From: Vibrio sp. Hep-1b-8
GTDB lineage: Bacteria; Pseudomonadota; Gammaproteobacteria; Enterobacterales; Vibrionaceae
Direction: 5' to 3'
NCBI RefSeq assembly: GCF_006124995.1
Contig: NZ_QEWN01000111.1
Coordinates: 1 to 64,000, forward strand
DNA length: 64,000 nucleotides
Within the stretch, counting starts at the first letter, position 1. Each line of letters starts with the position of its first letter. Of the stretch, positions 28,427 through 35,615 are shown in pieces. The position numbers and the translations under genes are program-made. The notes under the pieces are model-generated. The model saw only the letters and a list, made by a program, of their open reading frames with translations, did not search any database and was not told the DNA's origin.

Positions 28427-28440
28427 ACCCATCTAAACGA

Positions 28441-28463
28441 AAGAGCCCATTTGTGGGCTCTTT
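28441..28463. terminator. Bidirectional terminator between ldhA remnant and Lon-like gene
   Basis: AAGAGCCCA-TTTG-TGGGCTCTT is flanked by A on the left and T on the right. It serves the leftward Lon-like gene and formerly the rightward ldhA. Confidence 0.85.
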
Positions 28464-28474
28464 CTTGTCGTTAT

Positions 28475-30838
28475 TTACTTACGCAATGCATTGATTTTCG
28501 CCTGTGCGATACCAAAAACGGTATCTATTGGGTAACTGCCCTCATCACTCGGTTCACCAGCTGGCTTGCCGGTAAACAGTTCTATTGCCTCGGTGACATG
28601 GTCTATCGCCCAGATGTGGAATTCACCTCGTTCTACCGCCTTGACGATATCAGGTCGCAGCATCAAGTTATGCATGTTAGAGCGAGGGATAATCACACCC
28701 TGCTGATCGCTACGTCCTTTAATGGTACATACATCAAAGAAACCTTCGATCTTTTCGTTTACACCACCAATAGGCTGAGACTCACCAAACTGGTTCATTG
28801 AGCCAGTAATGGCGATATCCTGCCGGTTAGGTTGTTTGGAGAAAGCCGATACCACCGCACAAAACTCAGCCATACTCGCGCTATCGCCATCAACGCCACC
28901 ATATGATTGCTCAAAAGTAATGGTGGTACTCAATGGTACTTTCGCCGTTTTGCCAAAGACAGAGGACAAATAAGCGGTCAGGATCATAACGCCTTTTGAG
29001 TGTATACTTCCGCCGAGATCAACGCTGCGTTCAATATCTATCACTTCGCCGTCACCGTAGCAGGTCGTGGCGGTGATTCTGTTTGGCGCACCAAACATAT
29101 ACTCACTGGTGCTCAGCACCGACAAAGCATTCACCTGTCCCACTGCCACACCTTCTGTGTGAATCAAGGTTGTACCGTTGATAAAGCTTTCCATTACACT
29201 GTCTTTCAAACGACTAATGCGCAACTCCTGATTCGCCAGTGCCTCTTCGACGTGGCTTGAACGAATCATGTTCGAATTAGCCTGTTTCGCGACATAGTTC
29301 GATTCACGCAGCAAATTAGCAATATTGGCCGAATGCAGCGAAATTTTAGTCTGATCGCCCGCCAGTCTAGAGCTATGTTCAATGATGCGAGCAATCGCCT
29401 TACGGTCGCAGTGAAGCATGCCATTATCATTAACCACACTAGAGATAAAACGTGCATACTGAAGTTCAGAATCCGCATCGCGTTTCATCTCATCTTCAAA
29501 GTCTGCCGTTACACGAAATAGCTCACTGAACTCCGGATCATAATGTTGTAGCAACTGATAAGTACGGTAGTCGCCAAACAGAATGATTTTAACATCAAGC
29601 GGTATTGGTTCCGGATCCAAAGAGACGGTACCTGTCAGTGTCACCTCTTTCTCTAATGATGTAAAACTTAGCTGACGAGCCCGCAATGCGCGTTTTAATC
29701 CGTCCCAAACATAGGGTTGCTCTAGCACTTTTTGTGCATCCATTAGCAACACACCACCGTTTGCCTTATGCAGGCTGCCCGGACGAATAAGTGAGAAATC
29801 TGTGAAAACCGTTCCTTTGAAGGTTGCCGTTTCAATGTAACCAAACAGGGTGTGATAGTTAGGGTTCTCTTCTACCACAATAGGAAATTCGCTACTCTTA
29901 CGGCTTACTAGAACATTAACCTTGTATCGACGTGGTAATTTCTTATCCAAAGAGGCACTCGCAACTTCCCCTTGCTCAGCGCTCTGTTCTAGGAAAATAT
30001 CCGCGTTTTCAACAATATCTTGCTGAAGTTCGGTTAAGTAACTCTTGATCGCCGGATAACCAGAATAGTCCTTCTTCAACTGTTTGATAAAGTGGGTAAT
30101 CACATCGAGAGTCACTTCATCGTTGAGCTTCTTAATCTTTTCCGTGTACGCTTCTTCCCATTCAGTGAGCTGACGAGCCATAGTTCTTAATTTGACCTCA
30201 AGCTCGTCGATGGTCTCACCAAAATACTCTTGCTCTTTCTTGCTCAGCGCATCAAAACTCTCTTCGTTGTGAAGCTCTTCACCGTTCATCGCCACAAACT
30301 GATAATCACCCTGAGTCGTGATGGTCAAGCTAATGCCCTTGGCTTTGGCATCTTTGGTGATAACTTCTAGTTCTGCTTCCTGCTTTGCTGCAAGCTGATT
30401 CTTCAACTTATCAGCCCGGCTGTAATAGAGTTCATTGTCAAACGCTAATGGCATAGCATTGACCAGCTTAGACATCAGTTTTTCGATATCATGCTTGAGT
30501 TTGCTACCTACACCGCATGGCAGTTTAAGGACACGTGGTGTACGAATGTCCTCAAAATTGGCGACATAACACCAATCGAACAAAGCGCTTTCATCATGCT
30601 GATGGCGGTGAAGATAACGCAAAATCATCGTTCTCTTACCTAAACCATTTTGGCCAATAGCATAGATGTTATAGCCCTTTTCTTTTATCGACATCGCGAA
30701 TTCGACGGCTTTTTGAGCTCTCTCCTGACCTACAATCTCATCGATAGGCGCCAACTCTTTTGTCGACTTGCTTTGCAATTTTTCTAACTCAGCGTGTAGA
30801 TATAGCTGATTGGCTTCAAGTCTTTGAATCGTCATCAC
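28475..30838 (-). CDS. Lon-family ATP-dependent protease (LonB/YcbZ-like)
   Basis: This cytoplasmic AAA+ protease is 787 residues. The N-terminus has a Lon-B type ATP site with Walker A IGQNGLGKRT (about 61-70). The middle carries a coiled-coil insertion (about 190-240) and the AAA segments around HKANGGVLLMDAQ. The C-terminal Lon protease domain has the Ser-Lys dyad: Ser653 in VDGDSAS and Lys696 in GGVNEKIEG. It lacks the N-terminal substrate domain of classical Lon. E. coli YcbZ is shorter, so this is the long version common in gamma-proteobacteria. It is monocistronic with its own terminator; natural substrates are not known. Confidence 0.9.
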   Translation of the reverse strand: MMTIQRLEANQLYLHAELEKLQSKSTKELAPIDEIVGQERAQKAVEFAMSIKEKGYNIYAIGQNGLGKRTMILRYLHRHQHDESALFDWCYVANFEDIRTPRVLKLPCGVGSKLKHDIEKLMSKLVNAMPLAFDNELYYSRADKLKNQLAAKQEAELEVITKDAKAKGISLTITTQGDYQFVAMNGEELHNEESFDALSKKEQEYFGETIDELEVKLRTMARQLTEWEEAYTEKIKKLNDEVTLDVITHFIKQLKKDYSGYPAIKSYLTELQQDIVENADIFLEQSAEQGEVASASLDKKLPRRYKVNVLVSRKSSEFPIVVEENPNYHTLFGYIETATFKGTVFTDFSLIRPGSLHKANGGVLLMDAQKVLEQPYVWDGLKRALRARQLSFTSLEKEVTLTGTVSLDPEPIPLDVKIILFGDYRTYQLLQHYDPEFSELFRVTADFEDEMKRDADSELQYARFISSVVNDNGMLHCDRKAIARIIEHSSRLAGDQTKISLHSANIANLLRESNYVAKQANSNMIRSSHVEEALANQELRISRLKDSVMESFINGTTLIHTEGVAVGQVNALSVLSTSEYMFGAPNRITATTCYGDGEVIDIERSVDLGGSIHSKGVMILTAYLSSVFGKTAKVPLSTTITFEQSYGGVDGDSASMAEFCAVVSAFSKQPNRQDIAITGSMNQFGESQPIGGVNEKIEGFFDVCTIKGRSDQQGVIIPRSNMHNLMLRPDIVKAVERGEFHIWAIDHVTEAIELFTGKPAGEPSDEGSYPIDTVFGIAQAKINALRK

Positions 30839-30966
30839 TCTATCCTTATTGTTATGATTTTATAAAATCTAGTTTAGGCTAGATTCATTTATAATTTAGT
30901 GACTTACAACTAATTCATGTCTAAGTGCTTATTTTTTCGCCATTCGAGATGCAAAACAGACGATTA

Positions 30967-30985
30967 AATGATAATTATTTGCATT
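30967..30985 (+). promoter_or_regulatory. Predicted Fur box upstream of an unknown gene
   Basis: AATGATAATTATTTGCATT matches 15 of 16 fixed positions of the Vibrio Fur consensus AATGANAATNATTNTCATT as I remember it. It ends 56 bases before the ATG at 31042 and should repress that gene when iron is plentiful. Confidence 0.75.
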
Positions 30986-31041
30986 CGTTAATGAGTTGTA
31001 TTTAAATGCTAAACTTATTACTGACTGCGGAGTATTTAGAC

Positions 31042-31536
31042 ATGGATTTGCAGCAATGCTGGACGCATTATCTAAAAGCACAACAATTGCTAGAGCAAGG
31101 ACACTGGCCAGAAGCCCACTACCTTTATGAAATCGTCCTCACTCATTTACCATCACACCTGCAAAACGCGTTGGGGAGTGAAGACACTAAACCCTGTCAG
31201 TTTAGGTGCTTAATCACTGGATTAAGAGATGCCGCAGTCTCGCAGTCAGAGATTCTCAACAAGATGGGGCAGCATCAGCAAGCGTTTGATCTCCTCAACC
31301 AGACTTATGCTCACCTTCAGTTTGTCTCTATCGAGTCTTTTGAACTGGTTTACGCCACTCAACACATCATCCAGATTCAGTGTGAAGATCTATTGCGTCA
31401 CATAGGCGCATTTTGCAGTGCTCAGCGCAGCGCCCAATGGATGCTGGAGTTTGAGCATGTACAAAGAGCACACCACTATTTCTCGACACTGAAACAGCAC
31501 AACACCGCGATGGAAAGCGCTTACTGCATTAATTAA
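31042..31536 (+). CDS. Unknown protein, probably iron-regulated, helical repeat-like
   Basis: I do not recognise this family. The ATG at 31042 (164 residues) is preferred because GGAG lies nine bases before it; an ATG 12 codons upstream has no ribosome-binding site. The protein is almost all helical. The segment YLKAQQLLEQGHWPEAHYLY and later KMGQHQQAFDLLNQTYAHL look like two degenerate tetratricopeptide-type hairpins. There is no signal peptide or membrane segment. A strong Fur-box match lies upstream, and a truncated ABC ATPase follows 13 bases downstream, so this was probably an accessory gene of an iron- or peptide-transport operon that has since decayed. Confidence 0.65.
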   Translation: MDLQQCWTHYLKAQQLLEQGHWPEAHYLYEIVLTHLPSHLQNALGSEDTKPCQFRCLITGLRDAAVSQSEILNKMGQHQQAFDLLNQTYAHLQFVSIESFELVYATQHIIQIQCEDLLRHIGAFCSAQRSAQWMLEFEHVQRAHHYFSTLKQHNTAMESAYCIN

Positions 31537-31549
31537 TAAGGAAATTATA

Positions 31550-32059
31550 ATGTCCATGATGCCGATTCTTGAGGTTCGTAACCTGTCAGTTAGCTTCACC
31601 ACCAACGATGGGATGGTTGATGCGGTAAAAAACATCAGCTTTGACTTATTTCAAGGCGAAACTCTTGCGATTGTGGGTGAATCCGGTAGTGGGAAATCCG
31701 TTTCAACCAACGCTGTAACGCAGTTGCTGCCAAAGAATGCTTTAGTTCACTCCCAATCCAGCATTGTGTTCGAGAATCAGCAGTTGCTCGATAAGTCTGA
31801 GCAAGATATGCAGGACATTCGGGGAGATCGAATTGGCATGATTTTTCAGGAACCAATGACGTCACTTAACCCATTTATGCGTGTCGGTATTCAAGTTGCT
31901 GAAGCCATACTCTGTCATCGAAGCGTCAGTCGCCCTCAGGCTAAAGAGAAAGTCCTCGAACTGTTTGATTTAGTTCACTTACCTAACCCTCAAAGCGAAT
32001 ACACCAAGAAGTTAATTGCCGCCTCTTTTGAACTGGAAGATTCAACTCATGCTGCCTAA
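31550..32059 (+). pseudogene. ABC-transporter ATPase with large internal deletion
   Basis: The 169-residue product begins as an oligopeptide-type ATPase (DppD/YejF-like): Walker A GESGSGKS at about 42-49 and Q-loop IFQEPMTSLNPF. At about residue 147 (ELFDLVHLPNP) it jumps straight to a tail typical of the end of such proteins (QSEYTKKLIAAS). The signature LSGGQ, Walker B and H-loop are all missing, so it cannot hydrolyse ATP. The reading frame is kept across the junction, the start has a good AAGGAAATTATA leader, and a strong terminator follows, so it may still be expressed. It resembles but is not identical to yejF at 21.3 kb. Confidence 0.8.
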
Positions 32060-32092
32060 ACTAAAATAATTCGGTTTGGCCGCCGACGAAAA

Positions 32093-32120
32093 GCCGACGC
32101 AAGGATGCGTCGGCGTTTTT
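32093..32120 (+). terminator. Rho-independent terminator after the ABC remnant
   Basis: GCCGACGC-AAGGAT-GCGTCGGC is an eight-base-pair GC-rich stem followed by GTTTTT. Confidence 0.9.
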
Positions 32121-32210
32121 ATTGACGTATAAGAAATCGAGTAGCCCAACGTTTATGAGTCTTATTTTTTTCATACCTCGATGAACACTTCTAAATATAA
32201 CGAACACCAA

Positions 32211-32381
32211 TCAATTAAAGTCAATATCGTTTCTCTGTGCTAGTTCTTCATGAAAGCGTTCTATTTTCCGTCTAATTTCGTGTTTGACGGGCTGCCGTTT
32301 GGACTCAATATTATTTTTCAATGCTCGTTCGACAACTTCATATAGCAATAACACTTTGTCATCAATATCATCAGTCTTCAT
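32211..32381 (-). CDS. Small unknown protein (56 aa), second of an overlapping pair
   Basis: This small acidic/basic helical protein starts MKTDDIDDKVLLLYEVVERA and ends AQRNDIDFN. The ATG at 32379-32381 has GGGG five bases before it. It overlaps the end of the upstream 100-residue gene by 11 bases, so the pair is probably translationally coupled. I do not recognise it. The size and arrangement recall toxin-antitoxin or small regulatory pairs, but no such family is evident. Confidence 0.5.
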   Translation of the reverse strand: MKTDDIDDKVLLLYEVVERALKNNIESKRQPVKHEIRRKIERFHEELAQRNDIDFN

Positions 32382-32673
32382 CTTGCCCCCTCAACTCAAT
32401 CGCTTGCTCTTGCAGCTTCTTCAGCTCAGATAGAGACGTGTGTAAAAGTGAGAGTTTGGTAGTAAGTTCTGATAAAATCATCGATAAAGCTAAATCACTA
32501 GTAGGGGCGCTGTTAAGCATTTCATCGATAATTTTCTGCTGTTCAAGTACAAACTTCTTGTTTTTCCAGTCGACTCTTTCTGAGGAAATATATTCAGAAA
32601 CAACTTCTCCTCGGTACTTTTTAATTTCGCTATCAGTTTTATCTGACAGTTGAGCCTTAAATACATCATCCAT
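32371..32673 (-). CDS. Unknown small coiled-coil protein (100 aa)
   Basis: This protein is 100 residues, charged and helical, with a likely coiled coil in the C-terminal half (LSELTTKLSLLHTSLSELKK). It has no signal peptide or membrane helix. The ATG follows a GGGGG run. It forms an overlapping pair with the 56-residue gene downstream. I recognise no family; the function is unknown. Confidence 0.55.
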   Translation of the reverse strand: MDDVFKAQLSDKTDSEIKKYRGEVVSEYISSERVDWKNKKFVLEQQKIIDEMLNSAPTSDLALSMILSELTTKLSLLHTSLSELKKLQEQAIELRGQDED

Positions 32674-32783
32674 AAACGCCCCCAGAAAATAATCATGTAG
32701 CCATCATATTAATGGGTGTATGAATAATGATGCAATCTATCAGAAAAAAATCCTACTTTTCGTACAAAAGCAGGAGCATGTAT

Positions 32784-33683
32784 TTAGAAATAGTGTGAGA
32801 TAGCCAAATATCGAGTTCGAATATGTTCTATTAACAACTTTACTTTATTAGGGGGCTGTCGGGTAAACGGGTAAACAGCATAAATACCCAATCTCTTTCC
32901 GACTTGTTCGGGGAACAGATCAACTAACTGTCCGTTACGTATATCGTGATACACTAAGCACCTAGGTACGTAAGCGATACCATGCCCACCTAACGCTGCT
33001 TTTCGAAGTGCAGTCGCGTTATCCGTTGAGAAACTACCACTGACTCTCACAATATAATTGTCATCCTGAGCCTTAAACTCCCACTCGCTCGCTCCGGTCG
33101 TTTGATAGGCGTATTGAAAACAATTATGCCGAGTGAGATCTTGCGGTTTGATAGGCTTGCCATTACGAGCAATGTAAGACGGTGACGCACAAACTACCCA
33201 TTGTGAATCTAATATGTGGCGTGCGATTAATGACGAATCTTCTAAATAGCCCGTTCGAATAACTAAGTCATACCCCCCTTCAACAAGATCAACGAAGCGA
33301 TTATCAAGTGACATATCTACCGTTAACCCCGGATGCAAGTTGCAAAACTCTGCGACCGCGTCGGCCAAAATCAGGTCGCCAGAGATAGAGGGGACAGACA
33401 TTTTGATATGTCCGCTGATATTTTCGCCAAAGCCTGAAACTGCATCCATAGCCTCTTGCGCGGCCTGTTTCACATTTTTGGCACCATTGGTTAACGCCTT
33501 ACCCGCTTCTGTGAGCGTTAATTTGCGCGTTGTTCGGTACAATAGCTGAACACCTAGTTCTTCCTCTAATCTGGCGATTCTTTTGCTAACTACTGAGTTT
33601 GTAAGGTTATTTATATCAGCAACCTTACTGAAGCTACCTAATTCTACGACCTGAGAAAACAGGATTAAGTCATCTGCACGCAT
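32784..33683 (-). CDS. LysR-family regulator, probably of the adjacent lactate genes
   Basis: This is a 299-residue LysR-type regulator of the DsdC/CrgA-like group. It has an N-terminal helix-turn-helix (LILFSQVVELGSFSKVADIN, then NSVVSKRIARLEEELG) and an effector domain (about 88-290) with SGHIKMSVPS and the GIAYVPRCL loop. It is divergent from the lactate permease remnant, with 153 bases between them, the classical arrangement for control of the neighbouring lld genes. The effector (perhaps lactate) is inferred from context only. Confidence 0.87.
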   Translation of the reverse strand: MRADDLILFSQVVELGSFSKVADINNLTNSVVSKRIARLEEELGVQLLYRTTRKLTLTEAGKALTNGAKNVKQAAQEAMDAVSGFGENISGHIKMSVPSISGDLILADAVAEFCNLHPGLTVDMSLDNRFVDLVEGGYDLVIRTGYLEDSSLIARHILDSQWVVCASPSYIARNGKPIKPQDLTRHNCFQYAYQTTGASEWEFKAQDDNYIVRVSGSFSTDNATALRKAALGGHGIAYVPRCLVYHDIRNGQLVDLFPEQVGKRLGIYAVYPFTRQPPNKVKLLIEHIRTRYLAISHYF

Positions 33684-33836
33684 TGATTATGTCACTTTTG
33701 GAATTAATTATTTTCATTATTTCCCTATATAAACAAAAAATAAAGGGGTAAATTCACCAGCGATTAACAAAATCATCACAAATATAAAATCTAAGAGGCT
33801 GCGAAGGCCCTTATTGAGAATGTAAAGGACGTACCA

Positions 33837-34213
33837 ATGAGTGAAACAATACTAGCTCTCGTGGCTTTCTCACCAATTGTGGTGGCAGCCATTTTACTGG
33901 TGGGCCTCAACTGGCCTGCAAAACGCGCCATGCCCGTGGCATTTGGTCTAACTGTCGTCATTGCGCTTTTCGCATGGGACATGACCACCACACGTGTACT
34001 CGCCTCTGTACTTCAAGGACTGGGTATCACCGTCTCCGTTCTATGGATCGTGTTTGGTGCAATATTCTTGCTAAACACGCTGAAACATACGGGCGCGAGG
34101 GCGCCACATTGCGTAAGACGATTCTCCCAACCATTTATTATTTAGTTGTCACAGGCATCATTGGTCTTGTCGCCATATATGGCCTACGTATCACTGATGC
34201 ACTAATGCACTAA
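33837..34213 (+). pseudogene. lldP: L-lactate permease with large internal deletion and frameshift
   Basis: Bases 33837-34097 encode the N-terminus of an LldP/LctP-type lactate permease: three hydrophobic helices, ending VFGAIFLLNTLKHTGA. The next in-frame codons are nonsense and stop at 34143. In another frame, from about 34091 to 34213, the C-terminus of the same family appears (GREGATLRKTILPTIYYLVV, ending TDALMH). About 430 codons are missing. The junction GGGCGCG at 34091-34097 can be read as part of either side, which suggests deletion across a short direct repeat. The permease cannot work. It was the first gene of a permease-lldD-dehydrogenase operon. Confidence 0.88.
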
Positions 34214-34375
34214 CTCATCGATCTAAGGCGTTAATACTCAACTCTCCCTGACAAGACCCCTGCCAGTGTGAAAACGCTAGCAAATTCACGAGTATTAACG
34301 CCACCTTACTTAGATGTTGACCACACTAACCCTTCAGAGAAAGGGTGCTGCAACAAGATTAATAGGAATGACTTT

Positions 34376-35515
34376 ATGATTATCTCTGCCTCAACTGACT
34401 ATCGTGCTGCTGCGAAATCCAAGCTGCCTCCGTTTCTTTTCCATTATATTGATGGCGGTTCTTACGGCGAACACACCCTACGCAAGAATACCGAAGATCT
34501 TGCTGATATAGCGTTAAAGCAGCGTGTGCTCAAGAATATGTCTGACCTAAGTCTCGATACCGAAATTTTCGGCGAGAAATTAGCCTTGCCAATTGCCCTT
34601 GCTCCTGTTGGTCTGACGGGGATGTACGCACGTCGCGGTGAAGTTCAGGCAGCAAAAGCCGCAGCCAACAAAGGTATCCCATTTACCATGTCGACAGTCT
34701 CGGTGTGCCCTATCGAAGAAGTTGCCCCAGCAATTCAACGTCCGATGTGGTTCCAGTTGTATGTACTAAAAGATCGCGGCTTTATGAAAAACGTACTAGA
34801 ACGTGCCAAAGCCGCTGGTGTAACGACGTTAGTATTTACGGTTGATATGCCAGTTCCAGGGGCACGCTACCGTGATATGCACTCGGGTATGAGTGGTTCA
34901 AATGCAGCGGCGCGTCGTGTTTTTCAGGCAATGCGCCACCCTAGCTGGGCATTTGATGTCGGCTTATTGGGCAAACCGCACGATCTTGGCAACATCTCTA
35001 CCTACCGTGGTGAACCAACCAAACTTGAAGATTATATTGGCTGGCTTGGTGACAACTTCGATCCGTCAATCTGTTGGAAAGATTTAGAGTGGATTCGAGA
35101 CTTTTGGGATGGTCCGATGGTGATTAAAGGGATTCTCGATGAACAAGATGCTAAGGATGCGGTGACGTTTGGTGCCGATGGGATTGTTGTCTCTAACCAT
35201 GGTGGTCGTCAGTTAGATGGTGTTCTCTCTACCGCGAAAGCCTTGCCGACCATCGCAGATGCGGTTAAAGGTGACCTGAAAATCTTTGTGGATTCGGGTA
35301 TACGAACAGGTCTTGATGTCGTCCGTATGTTGGCACTCGGCGCGGATTGTACATTGCTTGGTCGCTCTTTTGTCTATGCACTAGCTGCACAAGGTCAAGC
35401 GGGTGTCGAAAACCTACTTGATCTGTACGAGAAAGAGATGCGCGTCGCAATGACTCTGACTGGAGCCAAAAGCATTCAGGATCTCAGTCGCGATTCATTG
35501 GTCAACATCAAATAA
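34376..35515 (+). CDS. lldD: L-lactate dehydrogenase, FMN-dependent
   Basis: This enzyme oxidises L-lactate to pyruvate and passes electrons to quinone at the inner membrane. The start at 34376 (379 residues, [20 protein letters not shown]) follows AGGAATGACTTT and matches E. coli LldD; a longer frame to 34268 is unlikely. Motifs are [19 protein letters not shown], the [13 protein letters not shown] segment, the catalytic His in [12 protein letters not shown], and [19 protein letters not shown] at the FMN phosphate site. It lies between the broken permease and a FAD/Fe-S dehydrogenase. Confidence 0.96.
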   Translation: MIISASTDYRAAAKSKLPPFLFHYIDGGSYGEHTLRKNTEDLADIALKQRVLKNMSDLSLDTEIFGEKLALPIALAPVGLTGMYARRGEVQAAKAAANKGIPFTMSTVSVCPIEEVAPAIQRPMWFQLYVLKDRGFMKNVLERAKAAGVTTLVFTVDMPVPGARYRDMHSGMSGSNAAARRVFQAMRHPSWAFDVGLLGKPHDLGNISTYRGEPTKLEDYIGWLGDNFDPSICWKDLEWIRDFWDGPMVIKGILDEQDAKDAVTFGADGIVVSNHGGRQLDGVLSTAKALPTIADAVKGDLKIFVDSGIRTGLDVVRMLALGADCTLLGRSFVYALAAQGQAGVENLLDLYEKEMRVAMTLTGAKSIQDLSRDSLVNIK

Positions 35516-35615
35516 TGACGATAGGTGTCATAGCCAAAATCCTTTGTCTGTGGCACCTTTAACCTGCTGAAAAGAAAACAACAATATTGACATCAGCATG
35601 TACAAGGAAGCCAAC

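Noticed and set aside
33974..34213. Separate small membrane protein of 79 codons
   Set aside because: Its end is the C-terminus of L-lactate permease; it is the second half of a deleted gene and not an independent one.
34268..34375. N-terminal extension of lldD
   Set aside because: The extra 36 residues have no similarity to the family, while [12 protein letters not shown] at 34376 is the known LldD start and has a ribosome site.
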